Part shown: positions 1-8,799 of the stretch, in pieces
How positions within the stretch are numbered: position 1 is the stretch's first letter
Layout of the letters: each line of letters starts with the position of its first letter
Source: Coriobacteriales bacterium
Lineage (GTDB): Bacteria > Actinomycetota > Coriobacteriia > Coriobacteriales > UBA8131
Assembly: GCA_031286975.1 (NCBI GenBank)
Contig: JAITTM010000096.1
Coordinates: forward strand, 1-16,005
DNA: 16,005 nucleotides
Reading direction: 5' to 3'
Program-made: the position numbers and the translations under genes
The notes under the pieces: model-generated
Seen by the model: the letters and a program-made list of their open reading frames with translations, nothing else
Told to the model about the DNA's origin: nothing
Database searches by the model: none

Positions 1-1829
1 GCGAAGCGGGTAGCATCTTGAACCTGCTTGACCAGATGAATGCACTTGTCACCGCCGGTGATGATACGACTGAATCTCACCTACGAATGAAGGGCATCAT
101 GGATGCCCTGGGTGGCTCAGTTGAGAGCCTCTCTGGTGTCTATGATGAGCAGGTCGGCAAGCTCGCTTTGACCACCGAGCAGATCCAGGCGCTCGGCGTG
201 GCTGAGGCCGACCGCCTGCGCCATGCCTCTCGGACAGATGAGATCACCCAGCTCTACAGCGAGCAGTACGGCCTTGTGGCGAAGCTTGCTGAGGCGGAGG
301 CGGAACTTGTCGCTGCAAACGAGCGATTGATTCAGGTGCAGGATAAACCTCTGCTTATCATCGAGCGCATGCAGGCGCTCGACAATGTCACGCTGCTGCG
401 GGACAAGGTCGACGGCCTGCGTGCATCTCAGGCAGAGAACATCGAGACAGTCAAGGGGCTTGTCGAGCAAAACAAGCTGTGGTTTGAGCGGCAGGTCGCG
501 CTCAAGAAGGCGGTTGCTGACGGCGGGTCAGCCGTCTTGAAGACCGACGAGGCCTGCGAAGCCTACGGATTGACGCTGCAAGATGTCATCACCTACGAAG
601 AAGAGGTTGCCGCCCTGCAGGCAGGAGAGGTTTTGCAGGCGCAGATAGCACTCACTGCTGCGGTCGAAGAGGGCAAGGCCGCGATCGAGGACTATTCGGC
701 ATCGCATGAGTGGTTTAGAAATGCGATGGCCACATCGGGCATCTCATCAACAGAGCTGGCCACCAGGCTGGCTGATGTTGGGATGTCCCTTGATGACATG
801 ACGGGGAGGTTCTCCTCATCAGCCGATATCATCAAGAGTAGCTTCGAGCTGCTGGAGATCGACACTAGCCATAGTGTTGATAGCATACAGACCAACCTTG
901 CTGATGCCAGCACAAAGTATGCCAGCTTCGCTGACGATCTTGAGTTTCTCATGGGCGAAGCCGGTACCGATGCCGAGAAGGCTTTTGTCGCAGGGCTTGC
1001 AGACCTGGGAGTTGAGGAGGGCGCGGCAATTGCTGCCGAGCTGGCAGGGCAGCTAAGAGAAGGGTCAAGCGAAGCGTTCTCAGGTATGGCAGAAGAGATG
1101 GGCGCCAAATGGGAGGAAGAGGCGCGAATAGCGGCTCTGGCCATGGGCACGTCAATGAGTGGTGCTGTGACCGAGGCTGCCGCAGTGGCCACAACAGCAG
1201 CTGGGGAGGGCGGAACAGAAACCGCTCAAGAATACACCGAGACGACCAGTACGGGCATCACCAGCGGAGCGCCCGAGATCCAGGCTGCGGCACAAAGCGC
1301 CGTCGACACCGCCATCTCATCGGTTGACACCTCTGCGGCATCTGGCATCGGCTCGCAGCTCTCCGCCGGTATCGCGGCGGGCATCAGAGCAAACTCGGCA
1401 ACGGTTGAAAGCGCCATGGCCGACGTCATCAATGCTGCCATCGCCCGCGGCAGGGCAGAAGCTGTGATCGAGTCCCCCTCAAAGCGCACCAAAAAGGAGC
1501 TCGGCTTGCAGCTGGGTCTTGGGATCGGTGGCGGCCTTGAGGAATCCGAGGATTTCGTCAATCGCTCCATGACTCACCTTATGGACGGCGTTTTCAGTTC
1601 TGCGAGCAGTGGCATGGATGCGCTGTACAGTCGCCTCGACCTCTCGGGCTTCTCCTACGACTTCACCGCGGTGGGCACAGGGGCAGCGCTTGCTCAGGGC
1701 GGCGCCAGCTCCGGAGAGGTCACCAACAACTACTACACCATCGACGGCATCGACATGACGGGGGACACCCGCGTGGAGCAGGCCATCGATGTGGTCTTCT
1801 CGCGCATGCGCAGATTGGGGAATATGTAG
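1..1829 (+). CDS. Phage tail tape-measure protein, 3' part (5' end outside window)
   Basis: The reading frame is open to the left edge, so this is the C-terminal part (about 608 residues) of a longer protein; a TTG at 18 is not a convincing start. Tape-measure proteins set tail length and line the tail tube of siphoviruses. Numbered from the TTG, residues 75-150 are charged and coiled-coil-like. The middle is rich in Ala, Gly, Ser and Thr. Around residues 483-512 there is an E-S-P-S-K motif followed by a Gly-rich G-L-G-I-G-G-G stretch, the usual C-terminal signature of tape-measure proteins. An N-N-Y-Y-T-I-D segment and a final R-M-R-R helix follow. The stop codon directly abuts the next start, and tail genes follow in canonical siphovirus order. 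No lytic transglycosylase or peptidase domain is visible here; one could lie upstream of the window. Confidence 0.88.
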   Translation, partial: EAGSILNLLDQMNALVTAGDDTTESHLRMKGIMDALGGSVESLSGVYDEQVGKLALTTEQIQALGVAEADRLRHASRTDEITQLYSEQYGLVAKLAEAEAELVAANERLIQVQDKPLLIIERMQALDNVTLLRDKVDGLRASQAENIETVKGLVEQNKLWFERQVALKKAVADGGSAVLKTDEACEAYGLTLQDVITYEEEVAALQAGEVLQAQIALTAAVEEGKAAIEDYSASHEWFRNAMATSGISSTELATRLADVGMSLDDMTGRFSSSADIIKSSFELLEIDTSHSVDSIQTNLADASTKYASFADDLEFLMGEAGTDAEKAFVAGLADLGVEEGAAIAAELAGQLREGSSEAFSGMAEEMGAKWEEEARIAALAMGTSMSGAVTEAAAVATTAAGEGGTETAQEYTETTSTGITSGAPEIQAAAQSAVDTAISSVDTSAASGIGSQLSAGIAAGIRANSATVESAMADVINAAIARGRAEAVIESPSKRTKKELGLQLGLGIGGGLEESEDFVNRSMTHLMDGVFSSASSGMDALYSRLDLSGFSYDFTAVGTGAALAQGGASSGEVTNNYYTIDGIDMTGDTRVEQAIDVVFSRMRRLGNM

Positions 1830-3206
1830 ATGATTCCCGTCAACCTTACCCTCTCACCATCCAGTACTTCTACTGCGGCCACAAGAGACTTCATCGAGGT
1901 GCCTGAGGGCAGCAGTGCCGTCTCGTATCTGATGTTTGAGGATTCCTCGACCATCAACGCCTTTGAGCTCAGGCGCCGCGTGAGGAAGCGCCACAAGTCG
2001 TCTGACAGTTTCGATGCCTGGGGCGAATGGGCGGTATGGACAGAGACGTTGCCCGTCAAAGCCAAGGGGCTCAGGCTGTCCCAGACACCTCTCACGGTCA
2101 CCTCTACCGATGTCAACCCAAACAGCTACGATCTGGCCGAGTGGGAGTTCCAGGTGCGTGAAGTCCTGCCCGAGCCCACAGACCCCGATGCGGAAGAGCT
2201 TCCAGAAGGGTGGAGTGCCTCGCTGTTTGCAAAGGCGTACTTCGCGCCCGCCATCACACTGGGCTGCACGTTTGCAGACGTGTCCACGCTCTCTCTTAAC
2301 CTCACGTCGTCATGGCTTCGCAACGACAACACCATCGTCATCGAGGACGTACTGATGGGACAGGCAGCCGGCCCAAGTGCCTTGCCCTCCATCATGGCCG
2401 AGAAGAAGCCCATCGTACTTTCACGCATCGTCGCCAACGGGAGCGGTACCCTCTCCGTCTACAATTTCACGCGGCACCCGGTCGCCTCAAGCTATCTGAC
2501 CTTCGTCTATCGCTTCTCGACCTGCGACCACGAACTTTCCGCCTTGCGCTATGCGCCGGTGTTGGTGACGTACTCGACCGCCAACACGCCGCAGCTCACT
2601 TTGACCCCGCGATCCGAAGAAGGCTACGTCGACATCCTTATGACCGATAAGGGCGACAAGGGCAAGACCATCACCTCAGCCAGCGTGCTCATGCTCAACG
2701 GTATGGGAGTGTGCGATCTTATCCCCGTCAAGATCGGTGTACCAGCTCGTCACTACGTACCCCCGCTTGATGTGCCCATCACCTACCAGGCGATCGCGAT
2801 GGCAGCGGATGGCTCAAAGAGCCTACTTACCCAGACCATCACCGTGCCCAGCGCGGGGCGACTGTGGTTTAACTGGGGGATAGACATGGCAAGCCGCCTG
2901 GCGCTTGATGCCAACATCGGCTGGAGGAGTGGCTTTGAGCGCGACAAGACCTATGTGGAGGTCGCCGAAGGCTTGCCCAAGGTGTTTTTTGGTGGTGGAC
3001 GAAAGCACCGCCTGTCGGTGTCGGGAGACGTGATCTACCCTCGTAATCGCACCGAACTTGAGACCTTGGCCTATGCCGCCTCATCGGTATTCCGCGAGCC
3101 CTATGGTATGCGACGGCTGGTGGCGCCCGACTCCGTTGATATCGATGACGCGGCTGGCAACATCCAAACCGTTATCTCCATCTCATGCACAGGGGTCGCC
3201 TCATGA
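1830..3206 (+). CDS. Phage distal-tail-position structural protein
   Basis: This 458-residue protein starts immediately after the tape-measure stop (TAG then ATG), with a GGGGA ribosome site about nine bases upstream. It ends in an ATGA overlap with the next gene. By position, between tape measure and tail hub, it should be the distal tail or minor tail protein that joins the tube to the tip. The sequence is beta-rich with no signal peptide or membrane segment. The centre (about residues 170-340) reads like beta-sandwich modules. The C-terminal 90 residues (G-D-V-I-Y-P motif, then F-R-E-P-Y-G) look like a compact terminal domain of the kind found in tail-ring proteins. Structural role is likely. 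The exact family is inferred from gene order, not from a recognised motif. Confidence 0.65.
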   Translation: MIPVNLTLSPSSTSTAATRDFIEVPEGSSAVSYLMFEDSSTINAFELRRRVRKRHKSSDSFDAWGEWAVWTETLPVKAKGLRLSQTPLTVTSTDVNPNSYDLAEWEFQVREVLPEPTDPDAEELPEGWSASLFAKAYFAPAITLGCTFADVSTLSLNLTSSWLRNDNTIVIEDVLMGQAAGPSALPSIMAEKKPIVLSRIVANGSGTLSVYNFTRHPVASSYLTFVYRFSTCDHELSALRYAPVLVTYSTANTPQLTLTPRSEEGYVDILMTDKGDKGKTITSASVLMLNGMGVCDLIPVKIGVPARHYVPPLDVPITYQAIAMAADGSKSLLTQTITVPSAGRLWFNWGIDMASRLALDANIGWRSGFERDKTYVEVAEGLPKVFFGGGRKHRLSVSGDVIYPRNRTELETLAYAASSVFREPYGMRRLVAPDSVDIDDAAGNIQTVISISCTGVAS

Positions 3207-4474
3207 CGATCGACTGGCGCAAAGGCAACCGCGAGGACATCTGCTACGGTGTTTTGGTCGACCCGGTCAACCTCGATAAGGAGTTCGAGCGCGTCGACAT
3301 CGGCGAGTTCTCGATCTCGAGCAACTACTACACCGACGAGCGCGTATCCGGCCAGATCTCTCCACCCCCGAGCTTTAGGCCGGTGGGAAACCGCCTGCTG
3401 CGTATCTATATGGAGTCAACAGCGCAAAACGGGGAGCGAGCAAAGACCGAGCTCGGCACCTTTTTCATGCGGCGCACCCAGACCACTTTATCCAAAGGGG
3501 CGAAGGTGCGCGATATCGAGCTGCACTCCACCATCTGGAAATACGTCAATGACTGGTGCCTTGCGGATTACCTCTGGCCGGCCGGGACTGATGCCTTGGC
3601 GGCACTGATGAGCCAGAGGAACAAAACCATTGGAACCATCGATGACATTCGCGGAGTGAAACCCGTGAGGCTCCGCGAACCGGTTGCTTGGCAAAGTGGT
3701 ACCAACGCGCTGAAGATCGCGAACTGGTTTGCAGATTACCTGGGCGCCGAGGCGCTTAATGTCGACACCCACGGGCGCATATTCATTACGCCCTACATCC
3801 TGCCTGACAAGCGTCCCGTTGTGTGGACGTTTGAGGATGGGGTCAACTGCATGTATGTTGATGAGTACATCGTTGACAGCAACGAGGATGACATCCCCAA
3901 CTACGTGGCTATCAACCTCCGCAATGGGGATTACTGCTACAAGGCGAAGCGATTGCTGCCAGCGTCTTCTCCTTATTCTGTGGAGCAGCGAGGGCGGCTT
4001 GTCACCGCTCACTACGAGTATAGCGAGCTCCCGCTTGCGGTGGGAGACTGGGCTATCTGCACGCGAGCTGGCAAGATATATCAGAGCAAGGACACTGCTT
4101 CGGCCGTCGTACATGAGACCTGGGTGGGTGGCGGCTCCAGGTGCACCAAGCCACAGGAGGGCGAGTGGCTCTGGGTCAGCTGGCAGCAAGGTCAGTACTA
4201 TTACGGCTGGGCAAAAGCCAAGGACTTCGTCAGCATCGATGCCGCAGACAAGCGCGCCGATGCGATCTTTTCAAAGATCCTCTCGCTGGCGATCTCCATT
4301 GAAATACAGCATCACTACGCCCCTATCAAGATAGGCGATGCTGTGCGCTTCAAGCGCGGCAACACCGATATCGTGGGTATCGTGCACGCCATGGAGATGG
4401 AGGGCACCTCCGGGCTTGTCACCAATACCGTGCTGGATGTGCTGGGAGGTGCGCTGGGCGATGTCTATCCTTGA
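3203..4474 (+). CDS. Phage tail hub / endopeptidase-like tail protein with inserted SH3b-like domain
   Basis: I chose the ATG at 3203 (423 residues): it overlaps the previous stop as ATGA and has AGGGG six bases upstream. An in-frame ATG at 3185 lacks a comparable site. Position after the distal tail protein and before coiled-coil and fibre genes is typical of the tail-tip hub (gp27-like or prophage endopeptidase tail family). The N-terminal half is beta-rich with a short helical segment (about 120-200), and the C-terminus (about 360-415) is a beta-barrel-like segment with K-I-G-D-A-V-R-F-K-R, common in hub proteins. Residues about 278-346 break this pattern: G-D-W-A-I-C-T, then a Gly/Trp-rich stretch, then Y-Y-G-W-A-K-A-K-D-F-V, which reads as a bacterial SH3 (SH3b) domain. 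No catalytic peptidase motif is evident, so enzymatic activity is not claimed. Confidence 0.72.
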   Translation: MTIDWRKGNREDICYGVLVDPVNLDKEFERVDIGEFSISSNYYTDERVSGQISPPPSFRPVGNRLLRIYMESTAQNGERAKTELGTFFMRRTQTTLSKGAKVRDIELHSTIWKYVNDWCLADYLWPAGTDALAALMSQRNKTIGTIDDIRGVKPVRLREPVAWQSGTNALKIANWFADYLGAEALNVDTHGRIFITPYILPDKRPVVWTFEDGVNCMYVDEYIVDSNEDDIPNYVAINLRNGDYCYKAKRLLPASSPYSVEQRGRLVTAHYEYSELPLAVGDWAICTRAGKIYQSKDTASAVVHETWVGGGSRCTKPQEGEWLWVSWQQGQYYYGWAKAKDFVSIDAADKRADAIFSKILSLAISIEIQHHYAPIKIGDAVRFKRGNTDIVGIVHAMEMEGTSGLVTNTVLDVLGGALGDVYP

Positions 4475-5519
4475 TGAGTACGCACTCGGCTCTGTCATCT
4501 TCGGCGGGTCGGCAAAAGACATCGTCTACAAGCCGTCTGCCACGGCCTTCTCTCAGCTGCCCTCGCCGGTGGAGATAGCCGCTAAGGCCGTCTCAGCCTC
4601 CACCGGCGGCTACGTCATCATCACGGTGGACGACTCAGAGCCCTGCACCGTGGAGACAGACGTCGCGGTTGAAGCGGGTGACACGGTCACAGTCGCCCTC
4701 GTCGGCACCACGATGCGGGTCACTGCTGTACAAGCAGGTGGCGATCGCGCCAACGGGTATATCCAGGGTGCCCTGTCAGCTGCAACAGAGGCAGCCAACA
4801 GCGCTGTCGAGGCCTTGGCCGAGGCGCAGATGGCGCAAGACAAAGCAACGGCGGCAGAATCTGCGGCACTCACAGCGTCACAGGAGGCAGCAGCCGCGCA
4901 GACACTGGCTCAGGCTACACAAAATGACCTTGAGGCACAGGCAATCGAGGTTGCCAACGCCAAGAAGACAGCCGATGATGCCGCCTTAGCCGCCCTGCTA
5001 GCCAGACTGGCCGCTGAAGCTACAGAGTCAAACCTCAATACCTTCCGGGAGGAGACAACCGTCAACATCGAGGAGACCGCCGACAGCATACTGCTTGGTG
5101 TCGCCTCCCGCTATGCGACCGCAGAGGATTTAGACGGGCTGAGCGCCTCGCTGCAGGCGCAGCTGGCCGTCCGAGACAGCGAGATCAGTCTCTCGTTCCA
5201 GCAGCAGGCTCAAGCTGTCGGAGAGGTGTCTGAGGAATTTGCGGCAGACGTCGCGGAGCGTGCCTCGTACTACCGCTTCAGCGGTGAACGGATGGAGATC
5301 GGTCGCGAGGAATCGTCCTTTCAGACAGTTTTGGACAACACCCACATGGGCTTCGAGCAAGATGGGACAGAGATAGCGGCCTTTTACAACAACCGCATGT
5401 ACGTGCAACAGCTAGAGGCGCAAAGCGGCCTTACGATGGGCGCTGAAAACCTCGGGTTGTACGACTGGATACAAAAAGCCAACGGGAATTTGTCGCTTAA
5501 GTACAGAGGGGCGAGCTGA
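4461..5519 (+). CDS. Phage coiled-coil baseplate / minor structural protein
   Basis: The ATG at 4461 gives 352 residues and has GGGAGGT ten bases upstream. The frame is open back to 4338, but that part only shadows the preceding gene. The start overlaps the hub gene by 14 nt. Residues 1-100 are beta-rich. Residues about 100-220 are an Ala/Glu/Gln-rich heptad region, a long trimeric-type coiled coil. The C-terminus has the pattern Y-Y-R-F-S-G-E-R-M-E-I-G, then a hydrophobic segment with D-N-T-H-M-G-F and D-G-T-E-I-A-A-F-Y-N-N-R-M-Y-V, ending in N-G-N-L-S-L-K. That pattern is characteristic of tail-tip minor structural proteins (antireceptor-type) of Gram-positive siphophages. It probably links the hub to the fibre encoded next. 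Confidence 0.7.
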   Translation: MSILDEYALGSVIFGGSAKDIVYKPSATAFSQLPSPVEIAAKAVSASTGGYVIITVDDSEPCTVETDVAVEAGDTVTVALVGTTMRVTAVQAGGDRANGYIQGALSAATEAANSAVEALAEAQMAQDKATAAESAALTASQEAAAAQTLAQATQNDLEAQAIEVANAKKTADDAALAALLARLAAEATESNLNTFREETTVNIEETADSILLGVASRYATAEDLDGLSASLQAQLAVRDSEISLSFQQQAQAVGEVSEEFAADVAERASYYRFSGERMEIGREESSFQTVLDNTHMGFEQDGTEIAAFYNNRMYVQQLEAQSGLTMGAENLGLYDWIQKANGNLSLKYRGAS

Positions 5520-7480
5520 TGGCCACGTTTGGCGGCGTCTATATCGGCACGGGCGGCGTTGGCGATACCAACGGTACCCACTACTACGCTGACCTCATCT
5601 ACACGATATCTCAGACTGACACCACCTTCACGGTAACCGTCGCCACAATCGGCTATAACAACTGGAAGAACTCAGGGCGCTGGCAAGGGGTGTCCGCGTT
5701 CATCGACGGTGCGGAGTCATACAACGCCGTCTATATGGGCCCCTACCAAAACAACGGCAACCAGGAGCATGTGCGGGCAAGCCGGTCGAAGACCGTCAGT
5801 AAGCTCGCGAACACGCAGACAATAAAGCTACAAGGCTGGCATGGAGTTGACAGCGGCGGAAGTGGCGGCGGAGCACACACAGCATGGGCATCGGCCACCT
5901 ACTCGTCAGAGGTCATCATCACCGTACCGACTTTGCCGCAGGCATCGCTGTCAGAGGTCGCGAAATCGGGCAACGACCTTGATGGCAATACGAGCCTGAC
6001 TGCCAAGTGGACTCCTGTCAGCACCATGACCTATCAGGTTGTCTTCAGCATGGGATCATACTCGTCAACTGTCACTGCCGGCGCTGGAGCATCGAGTGCC
6101 ACCTTCAAGCCTCCCCTGTCCTGGCTTGCTGCTATTCCCAATGCTCTGTCAGGGGCTATAACGGTTGAGCTCAAGACCATGAGCGGTGCTGTGCAGATGG
6201 GCACGGCCTCGACAAAAGCCGTGATACTGACCGCCCCTGCAACAGCAGTGCCGACCATCGGCGCGCTAATCTACGCGCAGATATATGACCTGCTCTCCCC
6301 AGCGGTACCCTCAACTTGGAACCTCTTCGTGCAAAACCGCAGCGGCCTGCATGTCGAGGTGGGCACTTGCAGCGGCTACCAGGGCTCGACCATCTCAAGC
6401 ATTACCATTGCGGGAGGCGGCTACTCATCAAACACTAGTGTGCTTGACACCGGCGTACTCAAGACCTCCGGTGTCAACACCTTTACCGTCACTGCTAAAG
6501 ACTCCCGCGGGCGCAACGCCACCAAGACCTTCTCCATAACGGTGCAGCCATACGGCGCGCCGTACTTCTCCGCAGTGCTGACGCAGCGTGCCAACGCGGC
6601 CGGTACGCTTGACTCATCAGGATCCTACGCACTGGGGACGGCGACCTATGGGTATTCAGCCCTTGGATCTGCAAATCCCATCCTGCGCAGTCTCCGCTAC
6701 CGCGAGACAGGCACAGATGCTTGGATAGCCGCAGAGGGTGCCTTTGCCTCAGGGGTGGCTAAGCTTTTTGGCGGAGCGCTTGCCACTGACAAGAGTTATG
6801 ACGTGCTCTATACACTGAGTGATGCCTTCCAAACCGTCTCACGCCAGGACATGGTCTCGCGCTCGATGCCCATCATGGAGTTTGGCATGGGCGGCCTGGC
6901 GCTGGCGATAGGCAAGGAGCCCGATCGTGTGGGGCTTGATGTCGACTGGGTAGCGCATTTTAGCAGGCGCACCGACTTCGACACCATGCCCTACGTAGGC
7001 GGACAACCCGCTACCGCCATAGTCAACGGGGGCACCGGGCAAACCACAGCAGCCCTTGCCCGCAACGCCCTGGGGCTGGGCAACACCACAGGCCCTCTGC
7101 CTCCGGCCAACGGTGGCACAGGGAGAACCGACTGCGCCGATACAGTGATACAGCAGGGCAACTCCGGTTCCTGGTACATCCGCAAGTGGGCAAGTGGGCG
7201 CAAGGAGGCGTGGTTGCCTTACTCTGCTGGCTCACTGGCCTTCACAACGGCTGTTGCTGGGGTCACAGGTATATATGTGCCCGCGACGCAACCGTCGGTT
7301 GCTCTGCCGAGCGGCTTCTTTTCGGTCGCTCCGGCCGTCTACGCTCTTACCCCTAATGGGACGGGATATAACTGCGGTTTCGTCGCAAGTGCAACGGTGA
7401 CCGCCTTGACCCTGCGTCTGTGGATGCCCTACTCAACAACGGCTGTTGCTGGCGGAATGATCTACTGCGCTGGCACCTAA
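5519..7480 (+). CDS. Phage tail fibre / receptor-binding minor tail protein
   Basis: This 653-residue protein starts in a TGATG overlap with the previous gene, with AGAGGGG about seven bases upstream. The sequence is Ser/Thr/Gly-rich and almost entirely beta. Several segments (about 140-345) resemble Ig/Fn3-like repeats. A segment with M-E-F-G-M-G-G-L-A-L-A-I-G-K and V-G-L-D-V-D-W matches the style of streptococcal-type DUF859 minor structural proteins. At about 500-540 there are two N-G-G-T-G motifs separated by an A-L-A-R-N-A-L-G-L-G helix, a signature of many phage fibre tips. The final 110 residues would be the receptor-binding head. It is the last gene of the tail block and is followed by a 110-nt gap. 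Host-receptor binding is inferred from position and motifs. Confidence 0.75.
   Translation: MATFGGVYIGTGGVGDTNGTHYYADLIYTISQTDTTFTVTVATIGYNNWKNSGRWQGVSAFIDGAESYNAVYMGPYQNNGNQEHVRASRSKTVSKLANTQTIKLQGWHGVDSGGSGGGAHTAWASATYSSEVIITVPTLPQASLSEVAKSGNDLDGNTSLTAKWTPVSTMTYQVVFSMGSYSSTVTAGAGASSATFKPPLSWLAAIPNALSGAITVELKTMSGAVQMGTASTKAVILTAPATAVPTIGALIYAQIYDLLSPAVPSTWNLFVQNRSGLHVEVGTCSGYQGSTISSITIAGGGYSSNTSVLDTGVLKTSGVNTFTVTAKDSRGRNATKTFSITVQPYGAPYFSAVLTQRANAAGTLDSSGSYALGTATYGYSALGSANPILRSLRYRETGTDAWIAAEGAFASGVAKLFGGALATDKSYDVLYTLSDAFQTVSRQDMVSRSMPIMEFGMGGLALAIGKEPDRVGLDVDWVAHFSRRTDFDTMPYVGGQPATAIVNGGTGQTTAALARNALGLGNTTGPLPPANGGTGRTDCADTVIQQGNSGSWYIRKWASGRKEAWLPYSAGSLAFTTAVAGVTGIYVPATQPSVALPSGFFSVAPAVYALTPNGTGYNCGFVASATVTALTLRLWMPYSTTAVAGGMIYCAGT
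7244..7452 (+). repeat. 17-bp in-frame direct repeat in fibre-tip coding sequence
   Basis: The 17-bp sequence ACAACGGCTGTTGCTGG occurs at 7244-7260 and again at 7436-7452, exactly 192 bp (64 codons) apart and in the same frame. Both copies encode T-T-A-V-A-G near the end of the fibre protein. Recombination between them would delete 64 residues without a frameshift. The match may reflect a repeated beta-strand motif rather than a recombination site. Confidence 0.6.
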
Positions 7481-7590
7481 CCCTATCTGCACCGGCTGAC
7501 CCAATCATCAAGTAACACCCTTACTGTCCTGCACATCGGGGTAGCTAGTTACGCCTGATATACCCTGCTCATGCCACAGAAAGGAGCACC

Positions 7591-8193
7591 ATGCTCAAGA
7601 TCACCCAGCCAGAGGGCTACGAAACCGTGCAGCTTGCAGCTGAGAATTTCCTTTTTCTCAAGCTCAAGAAGGCCGAAGTCTATTTTGATCGCGCCTACAT
7701 CGGCGAGGATGTCACCTTGGCAGATGTTGAAAAACTCTTTGATGTCGTGCCTGCCGTACCCACGTGGAGCCTTGCCATCAGGGAGCGCGTCGAGCTTTTG
7801 GCCGATGCCGGGGTGCAGGTCACTGTGCCCAAGGCTGAGATGGAAGCACCCTCCGCTGACACCCAGCAGTGGGCAGAAGACGAGTGGGTCATCATCGGTG
7901 ACCTGAGAATGTATGAGGGCAGATACTACCGCTGCCTCAGCCCACATAAGACCCAGTGGAACTGGAACCCTGGGCGCATGCCTACCTGGTGGGTAGAGGA
8001 ACCCCCACCCACAGGCACCAACCCAGAGACTGGGGAAGTAGCGCCAGTGGAGTATCTGGAGTGGGTGCAGGGCACCTATCCCATCGGCACCATCAGGCGC
8101 TACAAGGGTGTGCTGATGATTGTCATCGCAGGAGACGGAGCGGGCAATAACTCATGGGCCCCTGATGTGTACGGCTGGGGGCCGTGTGTCTGA
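7591..8193 (+). CDS. Phage protein with two carbohydrate-binding-module-like repeats
   Basis: The 200-residue protein starts at an ATG with a good AGAAAGGAGCA ribosome site. The N-terminal 90 residues hold a helix-rich segment with no recognised motif. Residues about 95-135 (W-V-I-I-G-D, Y-E-G-R-Y-Y-R-C-L, then W-N-P-G-R-M-P-T-W-W) match the CBM5/12 chitin-binding-like pattern that many Gram-positive phages carry near the tail and lysis genes. Residues about 150-200 repeat it (Y-P-I-G-T-I-R-R-Y-K-G, then N-N-S-W-A-P-D-V-Y-G-W) in a degenerate form. There is no signal peptide. It probably sits on the virion and helps adhesion to surface glycans. Its stop overlaps the start of the next gene by 8 nt. 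Confidence 0.65.
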   Translation: MLKITQPEGYETVQLAAENFLFLKLKKAEVYFDRAYIGEDVTLADVEKLFDVVPAVPTWSLAIRERVELLADAGVQVTVPKAEMEAPSADTQQWAEDEWVIIGDLRMYEGRYYRCLSPHKTQWNWNPGRMPTWWVEEPPPTGTNPETGEVAPVEYLEWVQGTYPIGTIRRYKGVLMIVIAGDGAGNNSWAPDVYGWGPCV

Positions 8194-8527
8194 GCCTATC
8201 ATCATAGCCTTGCTATCAGTCTTTGGCAGCTCAATCGTCGGAGGGATTGGCTGGCTCATCAAAACGATCTACACCAACCGCAAGCGGGACGCTGACGCTG
8301 AATCCGCCCGTGTCGCCTGGCAAGAAGGAATTGCCAGAGATCTAGAGGCGCTGAAAAAAGACTTTCGCTACCAGAAAGACCGGGTAGCAAAGATCGAAAT
8401 GCTGCAATTGCTCCAGCACGAGCCTCCGGGATCACGGCTGGTGAAGGAGAAATACGAGAAGTATCACAACGCTGGATTCAACTCGTATATCGAGGATCTA
8501 TACACCGAGTGGAAGGCACTCGGGTAA
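8186..8527 (+). CDS. Small one-helix membrane protein of the lysis cassette
   Basis: I take the GTG at 8186 as start (113 residues), with GGGGG about six bases upstream; it overlaps the previous stop by 8 nt. The in-frame ATG at 8120 would place an unrelated N-terminus inside the previous gene. Residues 4-25 form one transmembrane helix, followed at once by basic residues (Y-T-N-R-K-R), so the C-terminus is predicted cytoplasmic. Residues about 35-70 are a charged coiled coil. It sits between a host-binding protein and the holin, so a role in lysis (accessory holin or holin regulator, XhlA-like in layout) is plausible. I recognise no family from the sequence itself. Confidence 0.65.
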   Translation: MSEPIIIALLSVFGSSIVGGIGWLIKTIYTNRKRDADAESARVAWQEGIARDLEALKKDFRYQKDRVAKIEMLQLLQHEPPGSRLVKEKYEKYHNAGFNSYIEDLYTEWKALG

Positions 8528-8546
8528 GAAGAGAAAGGACAGGAAG

Positions 8547-8798
8547 ATGAGCAACACAAAGAAGGGGCTTGCCTGCCTCGCAGACAAAAACTGGTGGAAT
8601 GCGGCCGGTACCCGAGCGGTGCGGACAGCGGCACAAAGCGCGGTTGCAGTGGTGGGTGTCTCTACCCTCATCCAAGACTACAGCTGGGCTATCATCGGCG
8701 GCACCGTCGCTGCGGCCACAGTACTCTCGCTGCTCAACAGCTTGGCGGGGCTGCCGGAGGTGCCGAACGAGACCGGCACGAAGGAAGGGACAGACTGA
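8547..8798 (+). CDS. Holin, phage r1t family type
   Basis: The protein has 83 residues. The ATG is preceded by AAAGGACAGGAAG. It has the r1t-holin layout: an N-terminal segment with W-W-N-A-A-G-T-R-A-V-R-T-A-A-Q, a first hydrophobic helix (about 28-43), a short turn with D-Y-S-W, a second helix (about 48-68, A-A-A-T-V-L-S-L-L-N-S), and a short polar tail. Holins accumulate in the cytoplasmic membrane and open it at a set time so the endolysin can reach the wall. The next gene starts two bases after its stop, and the endolysin follows. Length and topology fit the family (about 70-90 residues). Confidence 0.85.
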   Translation: MSNTKKGLACLADKNWWNAAGTRAVRTAAQSAVAVVGVSTLIQDYSWAIIGGTVAAATVLSLLNSLAGLPEVPNETGTKEGTD

Positions 8799-8799
8799 C

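Noticed and set aside
3488..4189. Long minus-strand open frame (233 codons) opposite the tail hub gene
   Set aside because: It lies wholly antisense to a well-supported tail gene, has no recognisable motifs, and such frames are common opposite GC-rich genes.
4338..4460. N-terminal extension of the coiled-coil tail protein
   Set aside because: The extension is Trp/Cys/Pro-rich shadow sequence of the overlapping hub gene; the ATG at 4461 has a proper ribosome site.
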